Shown here: positions 26,248 to 34,294 of the stretch, piece by piece
How positions within the stretch are numbered: position 1 is the first letter of the stretch
Layout: each line of letters begins with the position of its first letter
Source: Abyssalbus ytuae
GTDB taxonomy: Bacteria > Bacteroidota > Bacteroidia > Flavobacteriales > Flavobacteriaceae
DNA length: 64,000 bases
Direction: 5' to 3'
Assembly: GCF_022807975.1 (NCBI RefSeq)
Contig: NZ_CP094358.1
Coordinates: forward strand, 3,658,001 to 3,722,000
Notes under the pieces: model-generated
Seen by the model: only the letters and a program-made list of their open reading frames with translations
Told to the model about the DNA's origin: nothing
Databases searched by the model: none
Position numbers and translations under genes: made by a program

Positions 26248-26912
26248 TGATACACTGGTTTAAACGTAAAGAATACCCCGATTTTTGGCATCGTTACAAA
26301 AGTCATTTCAAATCCTTTAATAAACCGGATTTGGAAAATACCCGTTTTATAGTTTTTGATACTGAAACCACCGGGTTGAATGTTGTAAATGACAGGATTT
26401 TATCAATAGGGGCAGTAGCGGTAAAAAATAACTTTATTGATGTATCCGACAGTTTTGAAATATACCTGAACCAGGAAAAGTATAATGCAACAACCGTAGA
26501 AATTCACGGGATATTAAAAGAAGGAAAACTCATAAAGGCCGATGAAGGAGATGCTGTTGTAAAGTTTCTGGAGTATATAAAAGAATCTGTTTTGGTGGCC
26601 CATCATACAGCTTTTGATATGGCCATGATAAATGAAGCATTAAAAAGAATGAAACTGCCAAAACTTAAAAATAGGAGTATTGATACGGGTTATTTGTTTA
26701 AAAAATTAAACAATGACACTACCGAAAATAAACATTATGCCCTGGATGAATTGTGTGTAAATTTTAATATACCCATGCATGACAGGCATACTGCAACGGG
26801 CGATGCTTTTATTACCGCTTTGTTATTTTTAAAATTAAAAAAACAATTGTTGGCTAAAGGGTTTACTTTACACGATTTTTTTATAAAATCTCCCAAGCGG
26901 GGACTTTTGTAA
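26247..26912 (+). CDS. DnaQ/DEDDh-type 3'-5' exonuclease
   Basis: 221 residues with all exonuclease motifs: FDTETTGLN (Exo I, Asp and Glu), HHTAFDMAMINEAL (Exo II) and HDRHTATGDAFIT (Exo III, DEDDh His and Asp). It resembles the polymerase III epsilon exonuclease but is encoded with the DUF294 protein (ATGA overlap), so it is likely a dedicated partner rather than the replicative subunit. It probably cleaves nucleic acid or a nucleotide product of the signalling module; substrate unproven. Confidence 0.92.
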   Translation: MIHWFKRKEYPDFWHRYKSHFKSFNKPDLENTRFIVFDTETTGLNVVNDRILSIGAVAVKNNFIDVSDSFEIYLNQEKYNATTVEIHGILKEGKLIKADEGDAVVKFLEYIKESVLVAHHTAFDMAMINEALKRMKLPKLKNRSIDTGYLFKKLNNDTTENKHYALDELCVNFNIPMHDRHTATGDAFITALLFLKLKKQLLAKGFTLHDFFIKSPKRGLL

Positions 26913-26998
26913 TGTAAAAGTTAAAGAAGTATTTCACTTTAAGGAAATATTATTTCAGAAGGATATTTTTTATACCTTAATGCCATTAATTATTAATA

Positions 26999-27802
26999 AT
27001 GCCAAAACTTTTAAACTTAATAAGCCTTAGACATATAATTAAAGGGGGGAGTTCAAAACCTGTTTCAATTCAGGCAGAAGATGAAAACGGAAAAGTTTCT
27101 TCATATGTGCTTAAGTTATTTAAGAAAAAACATGTAGATCAAAATTATTCATCGGCAAAAGAAATTTTAGGAGTAGAATTAGCCAAAGATTTTGATTTGC
27201 CTGTTTCAGATTATGGAATTATTAATTTCGACCACAAATATTTAAAATCATTTTTCGATGATAAATATATATCTGAGTTAGATATAGGGTATAAGTTTTG
27301 TAGTGAATTAAAAGAGGGTATGGTTATATATGACAGTAGTGGCACTAACAGATTCTTAAAAAACTATGATTTAGAAAATGTTTTTGGCTTTGATAATATT
27401 ATTCTTAATACAGACAGGGGTGGGTATAGATATAAACCTAATTTACTTGTTGGCGATGATGATTTTTTACTAATTGACCATGAAACAATATTACCACATT
27501 ATACCTCCGGAAGTATAGAGGAACAGATTAATTATAAAAATAAGTTTAATAGTTATATTTACACAAATCACATTTTTTATAATGACTTAAAGAAAAAACG
27601 AAAAAAAGGGATAATGTTTGATGAAACTATAATGCATTTGTCAAATTTTGATTTAAAGAAAATTGATAATATATTCGCAGACTTTGATAAATTTAACATT
27701 ACTTGTGGTAATAAAAACAAATGTTATTCTTATTTTAAATGGTTGAAAGACAATATAAATGATGTTTATAATACTTTGAATAATAGACTTTTTAATGGAT
27801 AA
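26999..27802 (+). CDS. HipA-like protein kinase (HipA_2-type), first gene of a two-gene cassette
   Basis: 267 residues. It lacks the N-terminal HipA domain and resembles the short HipA-family kinases. A probable N-lobe lysine lies in YVLKLFKKKH (about 37-46). FGFDNIILNTDRGGYRYKPNLLV (about 130-152) looks like the catalytic loop with Asp and Asn, and FLLIDHE (about 157-163) like the metal-binding Asp. HipA kinases phosphorylate proteins such as GltX and cause growth arrest. No HipB-like HTH antitoxin is adjacent. Instead the stop overlaps the next gene by 8 bp (ATGGATAA). The gene is unusually AT-rich: rows 27241-27300 and 27661-27720 are each 13/60 G+C, against 24/60 in a row of acs. It sits inside an acetate gene cluster, suggesting insertion by transfer. 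Confidence 0.72.
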   Translation: MPKLLNLISLRHIIKGGSSKPVSIQAEDENGKVSSYVLKLFKKKHVDQNYSSAKEILGVELAKDFDLPVSDYGIINFDHKYLKSFFDDKYISELDIGYKFCSELKEGMVIYDSSGTNRFLKNYDLENVFGFDNIILNTDRGGYRYKPNLLVGDDDFLLIDHETILPHYTSGSIEEQINYKNKFNSYIYTNHIFYNDLKKKRKKGIMFDETIMHLSNFDLKKIDNIFADFDKFNITCGNKNKCYSYFKWLKDNINDVYNTLNNRLFNG

Positions 27803-28640
27803 AATATATACATATAGCCTGCTTAAGTATAAGCATTCATCGATTCTTGGTGAGTGTTTAAATATTGGTTTACTGGTATATTTTAATGATAACAAAAAAT
27901 TGAAGTTTATATACCCTGATTCTCTTTCCCGAATAAAGAATAGTTATGTAGGGGTAAATGAAAAAACAATTAGAAACTATTTAAAACAAATAGATTATAA
28001 AGCAACATTGTTTAATAAAAAATTTGACAGCCTTATTTCGGAAATAATCGGATATAACTTCAAGGAGTTTATTGACAATTATATATTGCCACCTGACGGG
28101 AGTTCATTGCAGTTTGAAAATAGTGTTGTAAATTTTCAAAGAAATTATTCCGAAGACAAAATAGTAGAACAACTTAAGCATCTTTATCATTTTGAATCTC
28201 AAGAAAGTAGAGTTGACAAAGAATATGAAATCGGAAAGACTTTTTATGGATATATAAAAAACAGGGTGAATGAAAATTATTTTTATAGAGATTATGAGAT
28301 AAAAAACCCAACCGGTGCCAAATTTAAATTTAAATACGCTTGGCAAAATGGCAGTTTAAACCTTGTTAAACCTTTAAATTTCGATTTATCTGAACAAAGG
28401 CACATAGCAAGAAAGGCTCATGAAAATTTTGGTTTATTTGTAGATTTAGAACCTGTTGCCGAGCAGAAAGATTTAAAATATGACCTGTTAGTTATAAAAC
28501 CAACAAAAAAGAGTCTTTATAAAGAATATGACCACTCCATAAAACTTTTGGAAAGGGTAGAAAGGACTAATATTATTGAAGAATCTGAGATTAAAAAATA
28601 TTCTGAAAATTTAATCAAAACATTATCAAATAAAAAGTAA
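27795..28640 (+). CDS. DUF3037-family protein, partner of the HipA-like kinase
   Basis: 281 residues. The opening YTYSLLKYKHSSILGECLNIGLLVYF matches my recollection of DUF3037 proteins, which begin with a Y-x-V-L-R-Y-x-P...E-x-x-N-I-G-V-xx pattern and are often encoded beside short HipA-like kinases. No signal peptide, membrane segment or catalytic motif is evident, so it is expected in the cytoplasm. Overlap with the kinase gene implies fixed stoichiometry; it may be the antitoxin or the substrate. AT-rich like its partner. Ends 76 bp before the convergent acs. Confidence 0.68.
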   Translation: MDKIYTYSLLKYKHSSILGECLNIGLLVYFNDNKKLKFIYPDSLSRIKNSYVGVNEKTIRNYLKQIDYKATLFNKKFDSLISEIIGYNFKEFIDNYILPPDGSSLQFENSVVNFQRNYSEDKIVEQLKHLYHFESQESRVDKEYEIGKTFYGYIKNRVNENYFYRDYEIKNPTGAKFKFKYAWQNGSLNLVKPLNFDLSEQRHIARKAHENFGLFVDLEPVAEQKDLKYDLLVIKPTKKSLYKEYDHSIKLLERVERTNIIEESEIKKYSENLIKTLSNKK

Positions 28641-28667
28641 AGAATTAATAATGCTAGCTTTATAAAA

Positions 28668-28697
28668 AAAGAAACTGCCATTTACGGCAGCCTCTTT
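28668..28697 (-). terminator. Terminator for acs (possibly bidirectional)
   Basis: On the minus strand, a 12-bp stem with two G-T wobbles (arms AAAGAGGCTGCC and GGCAGTTTCTTT), a 6-base loop and a following T run, 19 bp after the acs stop. It lies between convergent genes and could also end the HipA-like/DUF3037 transcript. Confidence 0.8.
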
Positions 28698-28715
28698 AAA
28701 ATTAAATAAATTTAC

Positions 28716-30623
28716 TTACAAAGCATTATCCATTATTTCTTTCACTACCTCCGGATTGAGCAGGGTAGAAGTGTCGCCTAAATTACCGGTATCTTTACTG
28801 GCAATTTTTCGCAGTATTCTACGCATAATTTTACCTGACCTGGTTTTTGGCAGTCCTGAAGTAAACTGAATTTTATCAAGTTTGGCAATTGGGCCAATAT
28901 GCTCGGTAATAATCTGGTTAATTTCCTTACGAAGATTATCCTGATTCCTGGTTTCGCCTGTTTCTTTTAAAATAACATAACCGTACAGGGCATTACCTTT
29001 TACGTCGTGAGGGAAACCTACAATTGCCGATTCTGCAACTGCCGGATGTTCGTTAACAGCATCTTCTATTGGTGCAGTACCCAAATTATGGCCGGAGACA
29101 ATAATTACATCGTCAACACGGCCTGTAATTCTGTAATACCCGACTTCATCCCTTAAAGCCCCGTCTCCTGTAAAATATTTATTTTCAAAAGCCGAAAAAT
29201 AGGTGTCCTTATATCGTTGATGATTTCCCCAAATTGTTCTGGCTATAGAGGGCCATGGAAACTTTATACACAATCTTCCATCTACCTGGTTACCTTTAAT
29301 CTCCTGGCCGTTTTCGTCCATTAAAGCCGGTTGAATGCCGGGCAGGGGTAAAGAGGCGTATGTGGGAATGGTGGGGGTAGCATAAGGAATAGGAGAGATC
29401 ATGATGCCTCCTGTTTCGGTTTGCCACCAGGTATCTACAATGGGGCTTTTCTTTTTACCCACATTAATGTTATACCAGTGCCATGCCTCTTCATTAATAG
29501 GCTCTCCTACTGATCCCATTACTTTTAATGAGGACAGATCATATTTTTCAACATATTCCAGATTTTCTTTTGCCAAAGCCCTTATGGCAGTGGGAGCTGT
29601 ATAAAACTGGTTTACTTTGTATTTTTCTACTATCTGCCAGAATCTCCCGAAATCAGGATAGCTGGGCACCCCTTCAAACATTAACGTGGTAGCACCGTTG
29701 GCCAGCGGGCCGTATAAAATATAGCTATGGCCTGTTATCCAGCCAATATCTGCAGTACACCAGTAAATATCTTCATCTTTATACTGAAAAACATTTTTAA
29801 AAGTATAGGCCGTATATACCATATATCCGCCGGTACTATGCACCATACCTTTAGGCATTCCGGTAGAGCCCGATGTATATAAAATAAATAAGGGGTCTTC
29901 AGAATCCATTATTTCTGCAGGACAATAATCGTTTGCCGCATCAAGTAAAGGTTGCAACCACTTATCACGGTTTTGGGTCATATTTATTTCGGAATTAATC
30001 CGTTTTGCAACCAGTACTGTTTCTACACAGGGGCATTTTTCAAGGCTTTCATCTACTATACCTTTCAGGTCTATGGTTTTTGAACCTCTGTATGAACCAT
30101 CAGAGGTAATCACCATCTTACAGTTACTGTCGTTTATCCTTGTAGCCAGGGCGCTGGAAGAAAACCCGGCAAAGACTACCGAGTGTATGGCACCAATTCG
30201 TGCACATGCCAGTACTGAAACGGCGAGTTCCGGTATCATTGGTAAATAAATACAAACTCTGTCACCTTTTTTTACCCCTTGATCCTTTAGAACATTAGCC
30301 ATTTTACACACACGCTCGTGCAAGTCTTTAAAAGTTATGTATTGTTCTTTTTCCTCGGGGTCGTTGGGTTCAAATATGATGGCAGTTTTGTTGCCATGTG
30401 TGGGCAAATGCCTGTCAATACAATTTTCTGTTATGTTAAGTTTAGCACCTTCAAACCATTTTATTTCGGGTTTTGTAAAATCCCAGCTAAGTACTTTGTC
30501 CCATTTTTTTCTCCACATAAAATGTTCTTCAGCTACTTCTTCCCAGAAGTTTTCAGGATCCCTGACAGATTTTCGGTAGATTTGAAAATATTCTTCCAGG
30601 TGCTTAATATGATAATTACTCAT
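28716..30623 (-). CDS. acs: Acetyl-CoA synthetase (AMP-forming)
   Basis: 635 residues, normal length. Activates acetate to acetyl-CoA through acetyl-AMP. Motifs: YTSGSTGMPKGMVH (P-loop-like A3), DTWWQTETGG (A5), TGDGALRDEVGYYRITGRVDDVI (A7-A8) and a C-terminal KTRSGKIMRRILRK holding the lysine that is acetylated in other Acs enzymes. Supplies acetyl-CoA for the aceBA shunt in this region. Probably its own transcription unit, with a terminator downstream and a small membrane protein gene upstream. Confidence 0.97.
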   Translation of the reverse strand: MSNYHIKHLEEYFQIYRKSVRDPENFWEEVAEEHFMWRKKWDKVLSWDFTKPEIKWFEGAKLNITENCIDRHLPTHGNKTAIIFEPNDPEEKEQYITFKDLHERVCKMANVLKDQGVKKGDRVCIYLPMIPELAVSVLACARIGAIHSVVFAGFSSSALATRINDSNCKMVITSDGSYRGSKTIDLKGIVDESLEKCPCVETVLVAKRINSEINMTQNRDKWLQPLLDAANDYCPAEIMDSEDPLFILYTSGSTGMPKGMVHSTGGYMVYTAYTFKNVFQYKDEDIYWCTADIGWITGHSYILYGPLANGATTLMFEGVPSYPDFGRFWQIVEKYKVNQFYTAPTAIRALAKENLEYVEKYDLSSLKVMGSVGEPINEEAWHWYNINVGKKKSPIVDTWWQTETGGIMISPIPYATPTIPTYASLPLPGIQPALMDENGQEIKGNQVDGRLCIKFPWPSIARTIWGNHQRYKDTYFSAFENKYFTGDGALRDEVGYYRITGRVDDVIIVSGHNLGTAPIEDAVNEHPAVAESAIVGFPHDVKGNALYGYVILKETGETRNQDNLRKEINQIITEHIGPIAKLDKIQFTSGLPKTRSGKIMRRILRKIASKDTGNLGDTSTLLNPEVVKEIMDNAL

Positions 30624-30675
30624 AGTTGATTAATTAATATTTATTAGTTTTTAAATTAAATACGAGATTAGAAAA

Positions 30676-30897
30676 TTAATTTATTTTCTTGGATTTGAAT
30701 AATCCAAACCAATTTGGATTTAATATTTTAAGTTTTATAAGAGCCCATAAAATCACTATGAAACTTACGCCAAGTGCTATAGAATTAAGAGGGCTCAAGG
30801 GTGTTTCACTTTCAAATTTGAAACGAAAATACAATGAAACGACAATATAGATAGTAATCACTATATCGGACGCTAACGGACTTAATCTTAATTTCAT
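30676..30897 (-). CDS. Small two-helix membrane protein
   Basis: 73 residues with two hydrophobic segments (DIVITIYIVVSLYFRF and SIALGVSFIVILWALIKL) and a lysine-rich end. No family recognised. It lies between acs (52 bp) and the response regulator, all in the same direction. It may be a minor component of the acetate module; no function is inferred. Confidence 0.6.
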   Translation of the reverse strand: MKLRLSPLASDIVITIYIVVSLYFRFKFESETPLSPLNSIALGVSFIVILWALIKLKILNPNWFGLFKSKKIN

Positions 30898-30948
30898 TTT
30901 TTCATCAACTTAAATTAAACTAAGGTTGTTTGCACACAAAACCAAAGA

Positions 30949-31314
30949 TTAATTTAATAGTTCATGTATTTCTGAAACTATTTTTTTAAGTGAAAAAGGT
31001 TTGGTTAAATATTTATCAGCTCCAAGTTTTAAACCTTTTTCTATATCTGAAGCTTTATTTTTAGCTGTTAAAAAAACAACTTTGGTATTTTTCAGGTTTT
31101 CATTGTTTCTGATGTGATGAAGTGTCTGGTAACCATCAACGCCGGGCATCATAATATCCAGTAAAACCACATGGGGGATATTGTTTTCTAAAATTTGTAA
31201 TGCCTCATTTCCGTCCCGGGCTATATAAACCTCAAAATCTTGTTTTTTAAAGGTATATTCCAGAGTCATCACTATATTAGGTTCGTCATCAACAATCAGA
31301 ATCTTTCTTTTCAT
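30949..31314 (-). CDS. Receiver-only response regulator
   Basis: 121 residues from ATG at 31314 (MKRKILIVDDE); the frame opens at a TTG four codons earlier. A full receiver domain: acidic pair D9/D10, phospho-acceptor D53 in LLDIMMPG, T in FLTAK and K in LTKPFS. There is no output domain. It follows the symporter-kinase gene by 18 bp, so it is almost surely its partner. In CrbSR systems that control acs, the regulator has a LuxR-type HTH; that HTH is missing here, so output must go through protein contact or phosphotransfer. Confidence 0.9.
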   Translation of the reverse strand: MKRKILIVDDEPNIVMTLEYTFKKQDFEVYIARDGNEALQILENNIPHVVLLDIMMPGVDGYQTLHHIRNNENLKNTKVVFLTAKNKASDIEKGLKLGADKYLTKPFSLKKIVSEIHELLN

Positions 31315-31332
31315 TCTTTTTAGCAATACAAT

Positions 31333-34023
31333 TTAATTAAAAGGTAGTTTAAAACCAAAGGTTGCACCGTTTTTGTTGCTTTTTTCAGCCCATATTTTGC
31401 CATTGTGTTTTTCAATTATCTGTTTGCTAATGGCTAAACCCAAACCGCTTCCTTGTGGTTTTATGGTATTTTGATTTTTTGATTGATAGAATTTATCAAA
31501 AATGTAACTGAAATCCTCCTCCGGGATTCCTTTCCCGTTATCTTTTACGGTAATAACAATAAAATTTCTTTCGGGTTTATAGTTTATTTCAATTTTTCCG
31601 TTATCAGCATCGCAAAACTTAATTGCATTGGAAAACAAGTTGGTTAATACCTGTAAAATCCTGTCTTCGTCATAATTTAAAAAATAGTTGGTAGAATTAT
31701 TAATGGTTATATGTATGTTTTTTTTGCCGGCAATGTGTTGAATACTGTTTACAGCTTTTAAAATAGTATCTTTTATATTCTTTTTGTTCATTACCAGTTG
31801 TTGTCGTCCGGTTGATAGTTTTTCAAAATCCAGAATATTATTTATCAGCCGTGATAAACGGTCTGAATCCTGGAGAATATTTTTTAAGAATTGTACTTGT
31901 ATGTCTGATGGCATATTATCATTTTCATCCATCAAAAGTTCTGTTGCTGCCCTTATTCCCGTAACCGGGGTTTTTAGTTCGTGTGCTACGGTATCTAAAA
32001 ATTCGTCTTTTTGCTTATCTTTTAACCTTAGTTCTTCATTAACATCCCTGAGCTGGTTGGTTAAACGGGTTAATTCATTTGATTTTTCCCTGAGTAGTTT
32101 ATTTTTTGCAATAGCCTCTTTAGATTCTTCCAGTATTTTTAAAACTTCAAGCAAACTTATTTCTTCTTCTTTTACCACACCGGCAATAAGAATTTTAGCC
32201 GATGCACCTCCTATGGTTCCTGTGAGTAGTTTTTCGGAAAAATTAATTAACCGGGCATCTGCCATTTGGGTATTTTGAGGTAATTTATATTTAAGAAAGA
32301 AGAGTTTTAAGGCACGTTCGGTTCGTTTTTCACCTAAAAATTTGATAAGTACATTTTTAATATCTTTTACGTAGGCTTCGCCTTTCCACACAAGCGCACT
32401 ATCTTGCAGAGAAGAGTAGTTTCTGCTGTCAATAAACATTTCGGCATAATTACGTTCCCGGTAATTTCCCTTGGACGTTAGTGAAAAAGTAAGGTAAGCC
32501 AGTATATTCACAAGCATGCTCCAAAAAAAGGCATGAGCGGGAGGGCTCAAAAAGTTTAAGCCGAACAGGGCATGTGGCTTTAAAAGTGAAATGTTGAATA
32601 ATCCGTGGTTGGTAAATTCTTTTGATCCTGTAAAAGCCTCAATAGTAAATGGTAAAATAAGGGTGTAAAAAGTAATAAGAAAACCTAATAATATGCCTGT
32701 AATTGATGCTTTAGCCGAACCTCTGTTCCAGAAAAGCCCGATAAAAAAAGAAGGAGCCAGTTGAGATACAATTACAAATGCTATTAGACCTATTGAGTAA
32801 AGTGATAGTTCAATAGAAAAGTTAACGTAAAAAATGTATGCTGATACAATTATTGAGAAAATAGAAATTCTTCTTATGTTCTTAATATACTGGGTGTTTT
32901 TTTCGGGATGGCCTTTAATGAATTTATCTAAAAAACCATAGGGTATAATTAAATTATTACTTACCATGGTAGAAAGAGCCAGGGTAGAAACAACTACCAT
33001 TGAAATTACAGCTGAAAAACCGCCTAAAAAGACTAAAAGAGCCAGGAAATTATTGCCTTGCTGTAAGGGAAGCAATAGTGAAAAATAATCAGCATTTACT
33101 GTATCATCAAAGGTCAATTTGCCACCCCATGCAATAAAAATGACAAAAATATTGAAAAGGAGCAAATACAACGGAAACATCCAAATAGCATTTTTAAGAT
33201 GCTTTTCCCGTGTGTTTTCGATTACTGAAACCTGAAATTGCCTTGGTAATAAAAAAATAGCCATAAAGGAAGCCATAATTATATAAAACCAGTTAAAACC
33301 TCCTTCCAATCCATGTAAGGTTACCAGTTTTTCAAAATTGGGCCGTTGTGAAATCTGATTATAAATGTCTTCGGTGCCATTAAATAAATAATAGGTAACA
33401 TATGCACCCACGCTTAAAAAGAAAACCAATTTTAAAATAGACTCAAAAGCCACGGCAGTTACTATTCCCCGGTGCTTTTCGGATGCATCCGGAGTCTGAG
33501 TGCCATAAAAAGTGGCAAATACAGCCAGAATGACTGCAATGTAAAAAGTGGAATCGTTTACAATACTGGTATAAGTATTGCCAGTTCTGTCTGATATAAT
33601 TTCAAAGGTTTCGGAAATAGCTTTTAACTGAAGGGATAGGTAAGGAATAGTTCCGAACAGGCATATAACTGTTATTAAAGCACCCAAAAAACGGTTATTT
33701 CCGTAGCGTAATGAAACAAAATCGGCAATGGAGGAGATTTTATGTTGTTTGGAAATTCTGATAATTTTTCGCAGTACCACTATCCATAAAGGGGCTGCTA
33801 AAGCCGGCCCGAGATAAATGGGTAAAAAATTAATTCCGGAATTAGCGGCAATTCCCACACTGCCATAATAGGTCCATGCAGAGCAGTAAACACCTAATGA
33901 TAAAGTGTATATGTACGGGTTATTTACCCATTTACTTTTAGTGTTTTTTTCGGCAAGAAAAGCAATGTAAAAAAGTAATGCTAAGTACAGTATGATTATA
34001 ACAATTAATATATAATTATTCAT
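31333..34023 (-). CDS. Sodium:solute symporter-histidine kinase fusion (CrbS/CbrA-like)
   Basis: 896 residues. Residues 1 to about 520 form an SSS transporter fold with about 13 hydrophobic segments (SLGVYCSAWTYYGSVG, GGFSAVISMVVVSTLALSTM). A linker with coiled coil (about 620-665) follows, then HisKA with the phospho-acceptor H681 in VAHELKTPVTG, and an HATPase domain (NLFSNAIKF, DNGKGIPEEDF, GSGLGLAISKQII). CrbS-type kinases sense or co-transport a small carboxylate and regulate acetyl-CoA synthetase. It overlaps the small membrane gene upstream by 8 bp and is followed by the receiver gene. Confidence 0.93.
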   Translation of the reverse strand: MNNYILIVIIILYLALLFYIAFLAEKNTKSKWVNNPYIYTLSLGVYCSAWTYYGSVGIAANSGINFLPIYLGPALAAPLWIVVLRKIIRISKQHKISSIADFVSLRYGNNRFLGALITVICLFGTIPYLSLQLKAISETFEIISDRTGNTYTSIVNDSTFYIAVILAVFATFYGTQTPDASEKHRGIVTAVAFESILKLVFFLSVGAYVTYYLFNGTEDIYNQISQRPNFEKLVTLHGLEGGFNWFYIIMASFMAIFLLPRQFQVSVIENTREKHLKNAIWMFPLYLLLFNIFVIFIAWGGKLTFDDTVNADYFSLLLPLQQGNNFLALLVFLGGFSAVISMVVVSTLALSTMVSNNLIIPYGFLDKFIKGHPEKNTQYIKNIRRISIFSIIVSAYIFYVNFSIELSLYSIGLIAFVIVSQLAPSFFIGLFWNRGSAKASITGILLGFLITFYTLILPFTIEAFTGSKEFTNHGLFNISLLKPHALFGLNFLSPPAHAFFWSMLVNILAYLTFSLTSKGNYRERNYAEMFIDSRNYSSLQDSALVWKGEAYVKDIKNVLIKFLGEKRTERALKLFFLKYKLPQNTQMADARLINFSEKLLTGTIGGASAKILIAGVVKEEEISLLEVLKILEESKEAIAKNKLLREKSNELTRLTNQLRDVNEELRLKDKQKDEFLDTVAHELKTPVTGIRAATELLMDENDNMPSDIQVQFLKNILQDSDRLSRLINNILDFEKLSTGRQQLVMNKKNIKDTILKAVNSIQHIAGKKNIHITINNSTNYFLNYDEDRILQVLTNLFSNAIKFCDADNGKIEINYKPERNFIVITVKDNGKGIPEEDFSYIFDKFYQSKNQNTIKPQGSGLGLAISKQIIEKHNGKIWAEKSNKNGATFGFKLPFN

Positions 34024-34210
34024 AATGTCTTTTTAATACTATGTAGGATATAAGTATTGATAAAATCCAAAATGTAAAAATTGCAAAGTAGAGGATTGGT
34101 ATCCCGAGTATTGCGTCATTTATATTGAATATTAAGATAAAAGGAATATTTAAAGCAAAAAAAAGAGCTATAGATATTATAATTAATTTTTGTTCGTGTC
34201 GTTTTTTCAT
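34016..34210 (-). CDS. Small two-helix membrane protein upstream of the symporter-kinase
   Basis: 64 residues, two hydrophobic helices (LIIISIALFFALNIPFILIF and LGIPILYFAIFTFWILSILISYIVL). It recalls the small DUF3311/DUF485-type partners of SSS transporters, but the match is by shape only. The 8-bp overlap with the kinase gene supports co-translation and a role as a small subunit of the sensor's transporter part. Confidence 0.65.
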   Translation of the reverse strand: MKKRHEQKLIIISIALFFALNIPFILIFNINDAILGIPILYFAIFTFWILSILISYIVLKRHYE

Positions 34211-34241
34211 TCCGAAATATATCTTGCTGAATAAAAATAAT

Positions 34242-34269
34242 AAAACAGTACCAAAACTGGTACTGTTTT
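34242..34269 (-). terminator. Terminator between the symporter operon and the sensor operon
   Basis: Perfect 12-bp stem with arms AAAACAGTACCA and TGGTACTGTTTT and a 4-base loop, 25 bp after the symporter stop, followed on the minus strand by a T-rich run. It separates the porin/DUF4212/symporter transcript from the sensor kinase transcript. Confidence 0.88.
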
Positions 34270-34294
34270 TATTATCAAATCAAAAAAATATGAA

